A stretch of 64,000 nucleotides of DNA from Coraliomargarita algicola (GTDB lineage Bacteria; Verrucomicrobiota; Verrucomicrobiia; Opitutales; Coraliomargaritaceae). Shown piece by piece: positions 48,444 through 57,224 of the stretch (its first letter is position 1; each line of letters begins with the position of its first letter). Below the pieces are notes generated by a model, which was given only the letters and a program-made list of their open reading frames with translations, was not told the origin of the DNA and searched no databases. The position numbers and the translations under genes were made by a program. The stretch lies in contig NZ_CP138858.1 in NCBI RefSeq assembly GCF_033878955.1, positions 1,426,001 to 1,490,000 of the forward strand. The letters run 5' to 3'.

Positions 48444-50578
48444 ACACTGCCACTGAATGCGCCTCTCCCAGTTCGCCCACCAGACGATATCTGTTTTTTG
48501 TAACATTTGCTGGGATCGTGATCACGACCCTACTCTTGTTTGCAGACTGGCTCTATAGAACTGGATTCTCGCCCGCGAAATGGACGCTTTTGGCGATCTA
48601 CACCGTACTCACTGCTGGCCTCGCCTTTGGCTTTTGCCAATCGCTTTTTGGCTTTTTAGTCACATTAGGTGGTAAGGACCGATTGAATATAATGAATAGC
48701 CTACCTGAACTGCCACAAGGCGAGGCGCTGATAAATTCTAAGGTCGCCTTATTATTCCCCATTTATAACGAAGACCCCACACGCTTTTTCAGTGGCATTG
48801 AAGCCATGTATGAAGCGCTGGAAGAAGCCGGTGTGATCGAACACTTCACCTTTTTCATACTCAGCGACTCGACCAATCCGAACCGCTGGATCGAAGAGGA
48901 ACGGCAATGGTTGCAACTCACGAGGAAGCGAGATGCAAAAACAAAAATCATCTATCGCCACCGGATCTCGAACATCAATCAAAAGAGCGGCAACGTAAGC
49001 GATTTCTGCCGTCGCTGGGGTAGCCATTTTGAGCACATGGTCTGCTTTGATGCAGACAGTTTAATGTCCGCGGACTGTCTCATCAAGCTCGTGCGAATGA
49101 TGGAAGCAAATCCAAAAATTGGCATTCTACAAACAGCTCCACGCCTGACAGGTGCGAAGACACTCTTTGCACGTCTCCAACAATTTGCCAACCGTATCCA
49201 TGGCGAAATCAGCTCGGCAGGACTTAATTTTTGGCAACAAGGCAATGGGAACTACTGGGGCCACAATGCCATCATTCGAGTGCGCCCCTTTATAGAAAAA
49301 TGCGCTCTACCGGAACTGCCTGGCAGTAGTGCACTCGGCGGCCGCGTGCTCAGTCACGACTTTGTGGAAGCAGCGCTGATGCGTAAAGCTGGCTATGAGG
49401 TTTGGCTCGCCTATGACATGGAAGATAGCTACGAAGAACTCCCCCAGACCTTGCTCGACTTTGCACAACGTGACCGGCGCTGGTGCCAGGGAAACTTACA
49501 GCACGCCTGGATCGCCCTCTTCGCCAAGATCCCCTTCTTAAATCGTATCCATATGCTCAATGGTATTTATGCTTACCTAGCCGCACCACTCTGGCTGCTG
49601 TTCATAGGCCTGAGCACTCTCATAGCATACAGCTGGGAAAGTAGTGGTTTAAGCTTACTCACACGTCCGGCTTTATTTGCACTCTCCCCCGAGAGCTTGA
49701 GCCTGCACGGGATCGCAATTCTCCTCCTCACATTTTCGCTGATATTCTTACCAAAACTATTCACCATGACACGAGTCATGCTCGATGGCTCTTTTCGTCA
49801 ACAATTCGGCGGTGGCCTGCGTGCATGCATCGGTATATTGGGCGAGATCAGCTTCTTCACCTTACTAGCGCCCAGTTTAATGCTCTTCCACAGCGCCTTC
49901 GTACTTGGCACTCTAACTGGCAAGCGTGTGACATGGAACGCTCAGAACCGAGGTCTGAGCCATACGACCTGGGGCGCAGCCTTCGCGGCACAACATGGCC
50001 AAACACTAGTGGGCCTATGTTGGATGATTCTAGCGTTGGCCATAGACCCGCTACTCTTCTATTGGATGTGTCCGGTATTGATCGGCTGGCTACTAGCGAT
50101 CCCACTCTCGGTCACCAGTAGCCACGATAATTTTGCGCGCTGGCTGCAGGCTCACAATTTATTGGTAACACCAGATGAGATCGAAACACCCGCAATCTTC
50201 GATAAGTTAACAGCTGCCGAAAATGCGCAGCCTAAAGTCGCCCAGCCGATTGAGACACTCCGAGAAGACTTTGCACTACTGCAAACAATCTTGGATCCCT
50301 ACATTCTGTCTTTACACGTTCACTTCCTACCACGCCGCCAGAAGCAACCGGTTAAGACGACTGAAAAGCTACAAAACTTGGGAGACCGTTTAATACGAGA
50401 GGGCGCACAAGCCCTTAGCCCCAGCGAAAAAAATCGCATACTGAATGACGCTTCAACACTGAGCCGATTACATAAAGAAATTTGGACCGCGCCTCAAGCC
50501 ACGTTGCCAGCTTGGTGGCGCCTAGCCATGAGCCGCTACAATCGTCGGAGCTCATTTGTCGCTGAACTTAATAGCTAA
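48440..50578 (+). CDS. opgH: glucan glucosyltransferase OpgH/MdoH
   Basis: 712 residues, shorter than the approximately 850 of the E. coli protein, mainly at the N-terminus. Membrane helices flank a family 2 glycosyltransferase domain with ALLFPIYNEDPTRFFSGIEAMYE, MVCFDADSLMSADCLIKLVRMME (D-x-D type), LSHDFVEAALMRKAGYEVW and the QxxRW acceptor motif in FAQRDRRWCQGNLQH. It polymerises glucose from UDP-glucose and extrudes the chain through the inner membrane. It is third in the operon after opgG and the tail-anchored protein. Confidence 0.92.
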   Translation: MNTATECASPSSPTRRYLFFVTFAGIVITTLLLFADWLYRTGFSPAKWTLLAIYTVLTAGLAFGFCQSLFGFLVTLGGKDRLNIMNSLPELPQGEALINSKVALLFPIYNEDPTRFFSGIEAMYEALEEAGVIEHFTFFILSDSTNPNRWIEEERQWLQLTRKRDAKTKIIYRHRISNINQKSGNVSDFCRRWGSHFEHMVCFDADSLMSADCLIKLVRMMEANPKIGILQTAPRLTGAKTLFARLQQFANRIHGEISSAGLNFWQQGNGNYWGHNAIIRVRPFIEKCALPELPGSSALGGRVLSHDFVEAALMRKAGYEVWLAYDMEDSYEELPQTLLDFAQRDRRWCQGNLQHAWIALFAKIPFLNRIHMLNGIYAYLAAPLWLLFIGLSTLIAYSWESSGLSLLTRPALFALSPESLSLHGIAILLLTFSLIFLPKLFTMTRVMLDGSFRQQFGGGLRACIGILGEISFFTLLAPSLMLFHSAFVLGTLTGKRVTWNAQNRGLSHTTWGAAFAAQHGQTLVGLCWMILALAIDPLLFYWMCPVLIGWLLAIPLSVTSSHDNFARWLQAHNLLVTPDEIETPAIFDKLTAAENAQPKVAQPIETLREDFALLQTILDPYILSLHVHFLPRRQKQPVKTTEKLQNLGDRLIREGAQALSPSEKNRILNDASTLSRLHKEIWTAPQATLPAWWRLAMSRYNRRSSFVAELNS

Positions 50579-50591
50579 ATGGCTCAAACAC

Positions 50592-51536
50592 TCACAATAT
50601 CGGCAACTCAAAATAGAATGTGCTGCCTGCATCCAATTTGCTGATACAGCCAATCTTCCCTTGATGGGCATCGATGATATCCTTGGAGATTTTCAACCCC
50701 AAGCCAGTGCCCTTAATTGCCCCCGTCGCGTTCCCACGCGTGTAAGCGTCAAAGATCGTATTCACTGTTTCTTCATCCATGCCTGGGCCTTGATCCCGCA
50801 CCTCGACACGGCAGAAATCTTTCTGCTGAAAAGCTCGTATTTCAACGGTTCGCCCGGAATCAGAATATTTGATCGCATTGACCACCAAATTATTCAGCAC
50901 GATACGCAGCTTTTCTTTATCGGCCTGCAGCATGATAGAAGATTCAGGGGTGGTATAGCTCAGGCTCACATCGTGAGCGGTCGCCACATCCTGGTGTGCG
51001 TCAATCGACTCGGCGACGAGGTCGCATAGCGGAAACTCTGAGATATCAAGCTCGTCGGTATTCTCTTCCACCCGCGAGAGATCGAGCAAATTCTCAATAG
51101 TGGACAACTGACGGTTCACGTCGTCGCGAGCAGTTTCCACCAGCTCGATTTGATCTGAATTCAACTCACCGAGTTGCTGCTCCAAAAGCAAGTAGAGGCT
51201 AATACGTGCGCTGGTGATCGGAGTCTTCAACTCGTGGCTCACTGTTGCCAATAAATTTTTCCGCAAGCTATCCGATAGTTTAAGCAAAGTCGCCTCTTGG
51301 AATATGACTGCGATACTTGGCTTTGCGTGTGTGGATTGATAACTAAAGTCGCCCGCGTCGGGCGCATCAAACGGAAACGCATGCACCAAATACCACTTAT
51401 CTTCCCCCGCAGCAGTTATGCGTATGGCATCGTTCATTTCCTTCGATAACTGTGGCTCATTCGTTTCAATTGTTTTTAGTAGCAGCTCCCTCACTTCGCG
51501 GGGCAGCTGATCTTTCAAGGTCGACTGCGAGTACAA
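50592..51536 (-). CDS. sensor histidine kinase, C-terminal half (frameshifted from 51515-52417)
   Basis: 314 residues with a start in this frame only by chance. It carries the end of a PAS domain (SPSASHLYSQSTLKD just before the formal start, then KWYLVHAFPFDAP), the phosphoacceptor box LLATVSHELKTPITSARISLY, and the ATPase domain with N (IVLNNLVVNAIKYSD), G1 (RDQGPGM) and G2 (GTGLGLKISKDII) boxes. Adding one T to the T5 run at 51581-51585 would join it to the upstream frame as SPDAFFIFSEELEPTYFSPS, a normal PAS sequence. I therefore treat both frames as one kinase gene. Confidence 0.85.
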   Translation of the reverse strand: MYSQSTLKDQLPREVRELLLKTIETNEPQLSKEMNDAIRITAAGEDKWYLVHAFPFDAPDAGDFSYQSTHAKPSIAVIFQEATLLKLSDSLRKNLLATVSHELKTPITSARISLYLLLEQQLGELNSDQIELVETARDDVNRQLSTIENLLDLSRVEENTDELDISEFPLCDLVAESIDAHQDVATAHDVSLSYTTPESSIMLQADKEKLRIVLNNLVVNAIKYSDSGRTVEIRAFQQKDFCRVEVRDQGPGMDEETVNTIFDAYTRGNATGAIKGTGLGLKISKDIIDAHQGKIGCISKLDAGSTFYFELPIL

Positions 51537-52417
51537 ATGGCTGGCACTGGGACTGAAATAAGTAGGCTCCAGTTCTTCCGAAAAATGAAAAACGCATCGG
51601 GAGATTGATCTAAAATAGAGCGAATGGCACTCGTGGATCGAATCAGTTTTTCGTTGGTCAACTCCTGATACTCTTTAAGTCTAAAAGTCATCCCCTCCAA
51701 GCTGCGAGCGAGTTTTCCCAACTCATCGTTCTCGTTATATTCAATATCGAGTCGTTCACTATCGGACCCAAAATCTTCCATACCATGCGCGATCGCTTCG
51801 ATAGGACAGATAATCCGGCGCCATAGTATGGTGGATATCGCGAGCGTTAAAACAATGGCAATCAGCATGCCCCCAATCACGACAGCATAAAGAATCTCGA
51901 CGCGTTTTTTGATTTGCGCCTGAATCTGCATGAGTGACTCATTGATGGTATTGCGCAGTTGCCGTGCCGCATCATTGGTCTCTTTGATTAAAGCATACAG
52001 TGCTTTGGGGTCGCCTTGCCCTTCCGACAAATGGGTTGCCAACTCAGCGATGGATTGAAGATTCCCATTAAAACTTCGATCATCTTCCATAAACTCCTGT
52101 AGCTTCAACTGCATGATATCTGAAAGCTGCAGTTTCTCGGCGCCTTGATCAATGCGTACCGATAAACGTCTCAAACTCACCCGATCTCGATCGCGTCCCA
52201 AATAGCCTTCGCCCTCATCCAACAAGACTTCCAGAGCATACAAGGTACTCTGGACATCCCCCAAGTTGCGACTGAGCGCTAATTTGGTATAAGAAATTTC
52301 CTCTGTATCGCGATAGAGCCACTTCACATCCAAGACCAGGAAATACATGATTCCCAGGAACAGTAGCAACAGCGGTAAAATACCGAGATAGATGCGAGAG
52401 CGCAGCGACAACTTCAT
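51515..52417 (-). CDS. sensor histidine kinase, N-terminal half (frameshifted)
   Basis: 300 residues from the ATG at 52417, two bases after the stop of the sigma-54 activator gene. Transmembrane helix 1 (YLGILPLLLLFLGIMYFLVL) precedes a helical periplasmic sensor of about 150 residues. Helix 2 (ILYAVVIGGMLIAIVLTLAISTILW) leads to a HAMP domain (PIEAIAHGMEDFGSDSERLDIEYNENDELGKLARSLEGMT) and the start of PAS (AIRSILDQSPDAFFIF). The frame then runs into a meaningless tail and stops. It pairs with the response regulator/activator encoded upstream. Confidence 0.82.
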   Translation of the reverse strand: MKLSLRSRIYLGILPLLLLFLGIMYFLVLDVKWLYRDTEEISYTKLALSRNLGDVQSTLYALEVLLDEGEGYLGRDRDRVSLRRLSVRIDQGAEKLQLSDIMQLKLQEFMEDDRSFNGNLQSIAELATHLSEGQGDPKALYALIKETNDAARQLRNTINESLMQIQAQIKKRVEILYAVVIGGMLIAIVLTLAISTILWRRIICPIEAIAHGMEDFGSDSERLDIEYNENDELGKLARSLEGMTFRLKEYQELTNEKLIRSTSAIRSILDQSPDAFFIFRKNWSLLISVPVPAICTRSRP

Positions 52418-52419
52418 AA

Positions 52420-53754
52420 CTAACAAAGGCCGAGTTTCTTACGTTTGCGATAGAGTGTGGCCGGATCGATACCTAATACGTTTGACGCCTCGTCTAAACT
52501 AGCCGTCTTAGCCACCACACGCTTGATATGTGCGGCTTCAAGCTCCTCCAAGCTAATGAGGCTTCCCGTAGTGATACGTCCCTCAGACTCGGCATGAAAC
52601 TCAACGGGCAAATCGGCCTTGGTCAATTCTTGTCCCTCACTTAGTATCAGCGAACGTTCGATCACATTTTTGAGCTCTCGCAAGTTGCCTGGCCAAGCAT
52701 AATCCACGATCGCCTGCTGTGCATCCTCAGCGAGCACGACTCGCCCGCGTCCCAACTGAGCCGCGAAAAAGTCGACATACCTTTGAGTGATCGAAAGTAT
52801 ATCGCCTGGACGCTCTCGCAAGGAGGGCATTTGTAGCCCGATCACATTAAGTCGATAAAACAAATCTTCTCGAAAGGTGCCGGCTTCTACTTCTTTAGAA
52901 AGGTCACGATTAGTCGCAGCCAATACGCGGACGTTTGCTTTACGAGTGCGTGTTTCACCGACGCGTTCAAATTCACGATCCTGTAGCAGCCTCAGTAATT
53001 TCGGCTGAATCTCGAGCGCCACTTCACCGATTTCATCTAGAAAAAGTGTGCCACCATCGGCCGCAGAAACTTTGCCCCAAGTATCTTTAGTCGCCCCGGT
53101 GAAGGAGCCTTTAATATGCCCGAAGAGCTCACTTTCGAGCAGTTCTTTTGATAAACTTGGACAGTTCACCGTCACAAATGGTTTGTCGCGACGTTGACTA
53201 TTGGCATGTACGTGACGCGCCAGCATCGTCTTCCCCGTACCACTCGAACCTAGGATTAAAATATTGGCCTCCGAAGCGGCCGCCTTGGTCGCAATACGAA
53301 ATGTCTCCTGCATTTCCGGTTCATTCGACTCGAACTGCAAAGTGGGATTCGAAGACTCTATGATCCCCTTTAGTTCTTTCAACTTACCACTGTCCGCGAG
53401 GCTCTTTTCAAGCTTGGCTAAGAGCTGTCGCAGATCTTCTGGGATGAAGGGCTTTTGTATATAATCGTAGGCGCCGCGTTTCATCGACTGCACCGCCGTC
53501 TCAATCGAAGAGTGGGCGGTAAAGACAACTACCGGCGGGTGTTCGCCCTCGGCCTCCAACTTATCCAGATAATCGAGCCCATTTTCATTGCCCAGCATCA
53601 TGTCCAAAATAATCGCATCAATCGGCTCTTCGTTGAGCACACGTTCCGCCTGACGCGACGAAGAGGCCTGAAAAGCTTGATGCCCCATCGTTTTTAAGGC
53701 GATACAGGTTGTTCTTAAAATGTTTTGTTCATCGTCAACGACTAGAATATTCAT
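52420..53754 (-). CDS. NtrC-class sigma-54-dependent response regulator
   Basis: 444 residues. The receiver domain has ILVVDDEQN, the phosphoacceptor in AIILDMMLGNENG, and KPF. The AAA+ domain has the Walker A motif LGSSGTGKTMLARH, the sigma-54 contact loop as GSFTGA (LFGHIKGSFTGATKD), the Walker B motif GTLFLDEIGEV and the arginine finger region LRERPGDI. The C-terminal Fis-type helix-turn-helix is AHIKRVVAKTASLDEASNVLGIDPATLYRKRKKLGL. It activates sigma-54 promoters from distant sites. It is co-transcribed with the kinase downstream, and the dyad pairs at 54186 and 46041 are its likely binding sites. Confidence 0.93.
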   Translation of the reverse strand: MNILVVDDEQNILRTTCIALKTMGHQAFQASSSRQAERVLNEEPIDAIILDMMLGNENGLDYLDKLEAEGEHPPVVVFTAHSSIETAVQSMKRGAYDYIQKPFIPEDLRQLLAKLEKSLADSGKLKELKGIIESSNPTLQFESNEPEMQETFRIATKAAASEANILILGSSGTGKTMLARHVHANSQRRDKPFVTVNCPSLSKELLESELFGHIKGSFTGATKDTWGKVSAADGGTLFLDEIGEVALEIQPKLLRLLQDREFERVGETRTRKANVRVLAATNRDLSKEVEAGTFREDLFYRLNVIGLQMPSLRERPGDILSITQRYVDFFAAQLGRGRVVLAEDAQQAIVDYAWPGNLRELKNVIERSLILSEGQELTKADLPVEFHAESEGRITTGSLISLEELEAAHIKRVVAKTASLDEASNVLGIDPATLYRKRKKLGLC

Positions 53755-53811
53755 AGCACCTACGTTATTTTTATTGGGGAATCTGGAGAGTTTTAAAGCT
53801 CAATATAAAAT

Positions 53812-53840
53812 AAGCGCTCTCGCAAGTAACGAGAGCGCTT
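53812..53840 (-). terminator. rho-independent terminator after the small lipoprotein gene
   Basis: AAGCGCTCTCG (53812-53822) and CGAGAGCGCTT (53830-53840) form an 11-bp perfect stem with a 7-base loop. On the minus strand it is followed by ATTTTAT. It lies 28 bases after the lipoprotein stop and 58 before the activator start, separating the two units. Confidence 0.75.
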
Positions 53841-53867
53841 AAATAGAATGTTCATCTTATTACACGC

Positions 53868-54026
53868 TTAGTTGGTAGCGTCCTTAACATCGTCCGCAGC
53901 TTCTTCAAAAGCGTCGCCGACCTCATCGGCAGCATCTTCCAAGTTGTTGTCTTCGCAGCCTGTCATCGCGAAAGCAGCAAAGATAAGTGAGAGAATAAGA
54001 CCTGATTTTTTGAGTATATCGTTCAT
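53868..54026 (-). CDS. small acidic lipoprotein (entericidin-like)
   Basis: 52 residues: the signal sequence ILKKSGLILSLIFAAFAMTGC ends in a lipobox cysteine. The mature part (EDNNLEDAADEVGDAFEEAADDVKDATN) is an acidic amphipathic helix with repeating D/E-A-A-D units. It resembles the entericidin-like protein at 45557 in size, architecture and control region rather than in sequence. It is probably an outer membrane or periplasmic stress lipoprotein. A TGGCACG-N4-TTCCT promoter lies about 60-75 bases upstream. Confidence 0.85.
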   Translation of the reverse strand: MNDILKKSGLILSLIFAAFAMTGCEDNNLEDAADEVGDAFEEAADDVKDATN

Positions 54027-54084
54027 AATTTTCCGGTTGTTGGATTGTTGTTGTAGCCTGATTTTGTATCAGGATTTAACTTAT

Positions 54085-54100
54085 AGGAAGTGCCGTGCCA
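54085..54100 (-). promoter_or_regulatory. candidate sigma-54-like promoter for the small lipoprotein
   Basis: On the minus strand it reads TGGCACG-gcac-TTCCT followed by ATAAGT. The -24 element is a perfect TGGCACG. The -12 element is TTCCT instead of TTGCA. The predicted start is about 49 bases before the lipoprotein ATG, as for the DUF1328 operon. Confidence 0.55.
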
Positions 54101-54185
54101 ACTTTTCGACCAAATTACAAGATCCTGTGATATAAACACTTAAGAAATCACAAACGTATCAGCCTGCCTCAATGGACTCAAAAAA

Positions 54186-54235
54186 GTGCATATTGCACGA
54201 TCAAAAGACCACACCTGTTTGCATACTGCACGACC
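54186..54235. promoter_or_regulatory. pair of dyads, candidate upstream activating sequences (set 2)
   Basis: GTGCAtatTGCACGATC (from 54186, a perfect 5+3+5 inverted repeat) and TTGCAtacTGCACGACC (from 54219) are 33 bases apart start to start, about three helical turns. They lie about 87-120 bases beyond the leftward -24 element and 74-120 bases before the rightward one, a normal position for an NtrC-class activator. Confidence 0.6.
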
Positions 54236-54307
54236 GGAATAGCGATCCCTAGTCATTATAAAGCTTAAGCCCTTAGCTGTAAGGGGATGCGCATCGGGAG
54301 CAAAAAC

Positions 54308-54323
54308 TGGCACAGCTCCTTCT
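54308..54323 (+). promoter_or_regulatory. candidate sigma-54-like promoter for the PLD operon
   Basis: TGGCACA-gctc-CTTCT followed by ATGCA. Same layout and the same CTTCT as the DUF1328 promoter. The predicted start is about 30 bases before the ATG at 54364. Confidence 0.5.
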
Positions 54324-54363
54324 ATGCAGTGGGCGTTACGGAATCTTCCAATAATAATTAAAT

Positions 54364-56517
54364 ATGAGCCTACCTACAGAAAAACAACAGCAAGAGAGCC
54401 TCGGAGCAGGCTTCACCCCCCTACGTGAAGGTGCCAACTATTGGAAGCAAGCCAACTCCGGCAGAGGTGCCTTTATCGTCGATGGCGAAAGTTACTTTCG
54501 CGCCTTTCGCGAAGCCGTGATACAAGCAGAAAAATACATTTGCCTGCTGGCTTGGGACTTCAAAGGAGAAATCGAATTACTACGCGACGAATCTCCTAAA
54601 GACGAATACCCCACCAAGTTGGTCGATCTAATTTACGCTCTCCTAGAGCAGAAACCGGAACTCGAAATCTACATTCTACTGTGGGACTATTCGATGGTTT
54701 ATTTAACCGAGCGCGAATGGCTGCCCTTTACCCGTTTCCGACAAGATCCGCACCCGCGCCTGCACTTGGTCACGGACTCCGAAATCAACGTGGGCGCGTC
54801 ACATCATCAAAAAGTGGTGATGGTCGACGGCGGATTTGCCTTTTGTGGCGGCTTGGATTTGAGCACTTGGCGTTGGGACACCCAAGCGCACCAACCAGAG
54901 GACCCACTGCGTGTCACGCCCGATGGCGAGCAGTATCAGCCCTATCACGACATACACACTGCAGTCACCGGCCCTGCGGCGCATGCCCTGGACGAACTCT
55001 GCCGCCAACGCTGGCAGCGCGCGACAAAAGAAGAAGCGCCTTGGCCCAATCCTAGCTCCGAAAATACAGTTTGGCCTGAAAGCATACAGCCAAACTTTGA
55101 GAACGCGAATGCCGTCTTTGCACTCACCTATTCTGAATACAAAGAATACCCCGCAGTCACTCAAATCGAAGAACTGCACCTGGATATGATCGCGGCGGCC
55201 GAACGCTATATTTACATCGAGAATCAATACCTATCTTCGCACACCATCACCGATGCCTTAATTGAACGACTAGGCGAAGAGGAGGGGCCGGAGATCATCA
55301 TTATTCTCACTCAAGATACGGGAGGCTGGCTGGAAGAAGGCACATTAGGATTACTGCGCTGTCGTTTGTTAGAAAAATTAGTCGAGGCGGACACCCATAG
55401 TCGTTTCGGGGCCTACTTCCCACACGTCAGCGATGAGGCGGGCAATGAGAGCCAAGTCTATGTGCATGCGAAAACTATGATTTGCGACGATCGTGCTGTC
55501 ATGGTCGGCTCCGCCAATCTAAGTAATCGCTCCATGAAAGTAGACTCCGAAGTGATGATGACACTCGGATTAGACGAGGCCGCCGAAGCCGCGCCCGAAC
55601 TCTTACGCCGCCTGCTCGGGATTCACCTCGGACATAGCCAAGACAAAGTCGATCAATCACTAGCCTCCACGAACTCGATCAACCAAACGATACGAGACCT
55701 GCGCAAGGGGAGCCACCATCAGCTCCGTAATTTGGAGATTGGCTGCGCCGGCCCCGTTCGTCGCAAACTGGCCGACACGCAACTACTCGATCCAGATGAT
55801 CCGATCGACTTGGGCTATTGGCTGCGCAAAGCCACCCGTTCGGATGACTCCAATCAATCGTCTCATAATTGGAAACGCTATGCGATCATCGCTACCAGCA
55901 TCGCTGCGGTCTTTTTACTGGGCCTAGGTTTGAAAGAGGCTTGGGGAAGCGTGATCGATAAAGAATCTGTCGAAACGTTTTTCCAATCGCTGAATCAAAG
56001 CCCTTGGAAGTTGCCCCTGCTCTTCGGTATTTTCTTTCTCGCGGGAATGACCGGCATATCAATTAACGTGTTGTTAGTGTCGGCCACACTTGTGATCAGT
56101 CCATGGGCGGCGTTTGCATGTGGTTTTGGCGGCTCCCTACTCAGCGCGGTGGCAGCGCTCTATGTCGGTCGAATGGCCGGCTATCCTGTTTTGGAAAAGC
56201 TCTTCCATGATCGACTCGATCGCTTGAGCAAAAAGATACAAGATCGCGGCGTGCTGTCGGTCGCCCTCTTGAGGCTGGTCCCCATAGCTCCCTTCGTCGT
56301 CGTGAACTTGGTGGCCGGCATTTCTAAGATGAAGCTGCGCACCTTCGTTGCGGGCTCCTGCCTGGGCATGCTGCCCGGCATGCTGGGCGTGGTATTCGTG
56401 ACTCACCAAGCCAAAAGTGCCTACTCCGATCCCAGCTGGCAGACATGGCTCTACTTAGGGCTCGGCATTGCCGCGCTGCTAGGACTCAGCTTCGGGGTCA
56501 AAAAATTCATCAAATAG
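54364..56517 (+). CDS. phospholipase D/cardiolipin synthase-like protein fused to a TVP38/DedA-type membrane domain
   Basis: 717 residues. The first 500 form a double PLD domain with both HKD motifs: HHQKVVMVDGGFAFCGG (about 141-157) and VHAKTMICDDRAVMVGSANLSNRS (about 369-392). A first membrane helix near 505-520 (YAIIATSIAAVFLLGLGL) leads into a VTT/TVP38 domain: PLLFGIFFLAGMTGISINVLL, PWAAFACGFGGSLLSAVAALYVGR, LLRLVPIAPFVVVNLVAGIS and MLPGMLGVVFV. Such fusions probably modify or remodel membrane phospholipids. It is first of two overlapping genes and is under a putative sigma-54 promoter. Confidence 0.9.
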   Translation: MSLPTEKQQQESLGAGFTPLREGANYWKQANSGRGAFIVDGESYFRAFREAVIQAEKYICLLAWDFKGEIELLRDESPKDEYPTKLVDLIYALLEQKPELEIYILLWDYSMVYLTEREWLPFTRFRQDPHPRLHLVTDSEINVGASHHQKVVMVDGGFAFCGGLDLSTWRWDTQAHQPEDPLRVTPDGEQYQPYHDIHTAVTGPAAHALDELCRQRWQRATKEEAPWPNPSSENTVWPESIQPNFENANAVFALTYSEYKEYPAVTQIEELHLDMIAAAERYIYIENQYLSSHTITDALIERLGEEEGPEIIIILTQDTGGWLEEGTLGLLRCRLLEKLVEADTHSRFGAYFPHVSDEAGNESQVYVHAKTMICDDRAVMVGSANLSNRSMKVDSEVMMTLGLDEAAEAAPELLRRLLGIHLGHSQDKVDQSLASTNSINQTIRDLRKGSHHQLRNLEIGCAGPVRRKLADTQLLDPDDPIDLGYWLRKATRSDDSNQSSHNWKRYAIIATSIAAVFLLGLGLKEAWGSVIDKESVETFFQSLNQSPWKLPLLFGIFFLAGMTGISINVLLVSATLVISPWAAFACGFGGSLLSAVAALYVGRMAGYPVLEKLFHDRLDRLSKKIQDRGVLSVALLRLVPIAPFVVVNLVAGISKMKLRTFVAGSCLGMLPGMLGVVFVTHQAKSAYSDPSWQTWLYLGLGIAALLGLSFGVKKFIK

Positions 56518-57200
56518 TGCGCATACTGTCTTACAACATCCACGGCTGCATCGGCCGCGATGGACGGGAATCCCCCGACCGCATTCTCGAAGTCATTCGG
56601 CAAGCCGACGCCGACATCGTAGGATTACAGGAAGTGCATAGCGATGACCGCCTCGACCGCGATTTTTTACGCCAACTGGAGCATCTGCCCTATCGCTCAG
56701 TCCTCTACGGTAAAACCATGCGTAAACCTAGCGCCGACTATGGTAACGTGCTGCTACTACGCGAGCCACCGGAACAAATCCAACGAATCGAGCTCCCCAG
56801 CCAAACAGGTGAACCACGCGGCGCAATTATCGCAGACATAGGACCTAAAGGGCATGATTTACGGGTCATCACCACACACCTCGACATACGAATTAAAGAG
56901 CGTCGGCAACAAACCCGTAGCCTACGCCCCTATATAATGAGCGCGCAGTATAAGAACTGTGTTTTGCTCGGCGACCTCAATGAGTGGCTGCCGTGGCGCG
57001 GACACTTCCGGGAATGCATGGCAATGTTTAAGATCTGCTCCACATTCAAAACCTTCCCGGTCAAGCCCGCTTTATTCGCACTGGATCGCATTGCGATCAG
57101 GGGCGAATTTAGCCAGTACAGCTTCACTACGATCAGCTCAGAGCTCGCAACAATCGCATCTGACCACCGCCCACTTCTCTGCGAGGTCCATTGGACCTAA
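56517..57200 (+). CDS. endonuclease/exonuclease/phosphatase (EEP) family protein
   Basis: 227 residues from a GTG at 56517 that overlaps the stop of the PLD gene (TAGTG); an ATG at 56445 would only add an out-of-family leader. It has the EEP fold motifs: ILSYNIHGCIGRDG, DIVGLQEVH (metal-binding glutamate), VITTHLDI, LLGDLNEW and ASDHRPLLCEV (catalytic D-H). No signal peptide is seen, so it is probably cytoplasmic. Relatives next to PLD/DedA fusions are thought to act as phosphodiesterases on lipid or nucleotide substrates. The substrate is unknown. Confidence 0.88.
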   Translation: MRILSYNIHGCIGRDGRESPDRILEVIRQADADIVGLQEVHSDDRLDRDFLRQLEHLPYRSVLYGKTMRKPSADYGNVLLLREPPEQIQRIELPSQTGEPRGAIIADIGPKGHDLRVITTHLDIRIKERRQQTRSLRPYIMSAQYKNCVLLGDLNEWLPWRGHFRECMAMFKICSTFKTFPVKPALFALDRIAIRGEFSQYSFTTISSELATIASDHRPLLCEVHWT

Positions 57201-57224
57201 GCTAGCGAACTCTCACAATAGCAC

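Larger units (their letters stand above)
54027..54363. other. divergent regulatory region between small lipoprotein and PLD gene
   Basis: 337 bases with no gene. It holds a leftward and a rightward promoter of the same type, with a pair of dyads between them. Confidence 0.6.
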
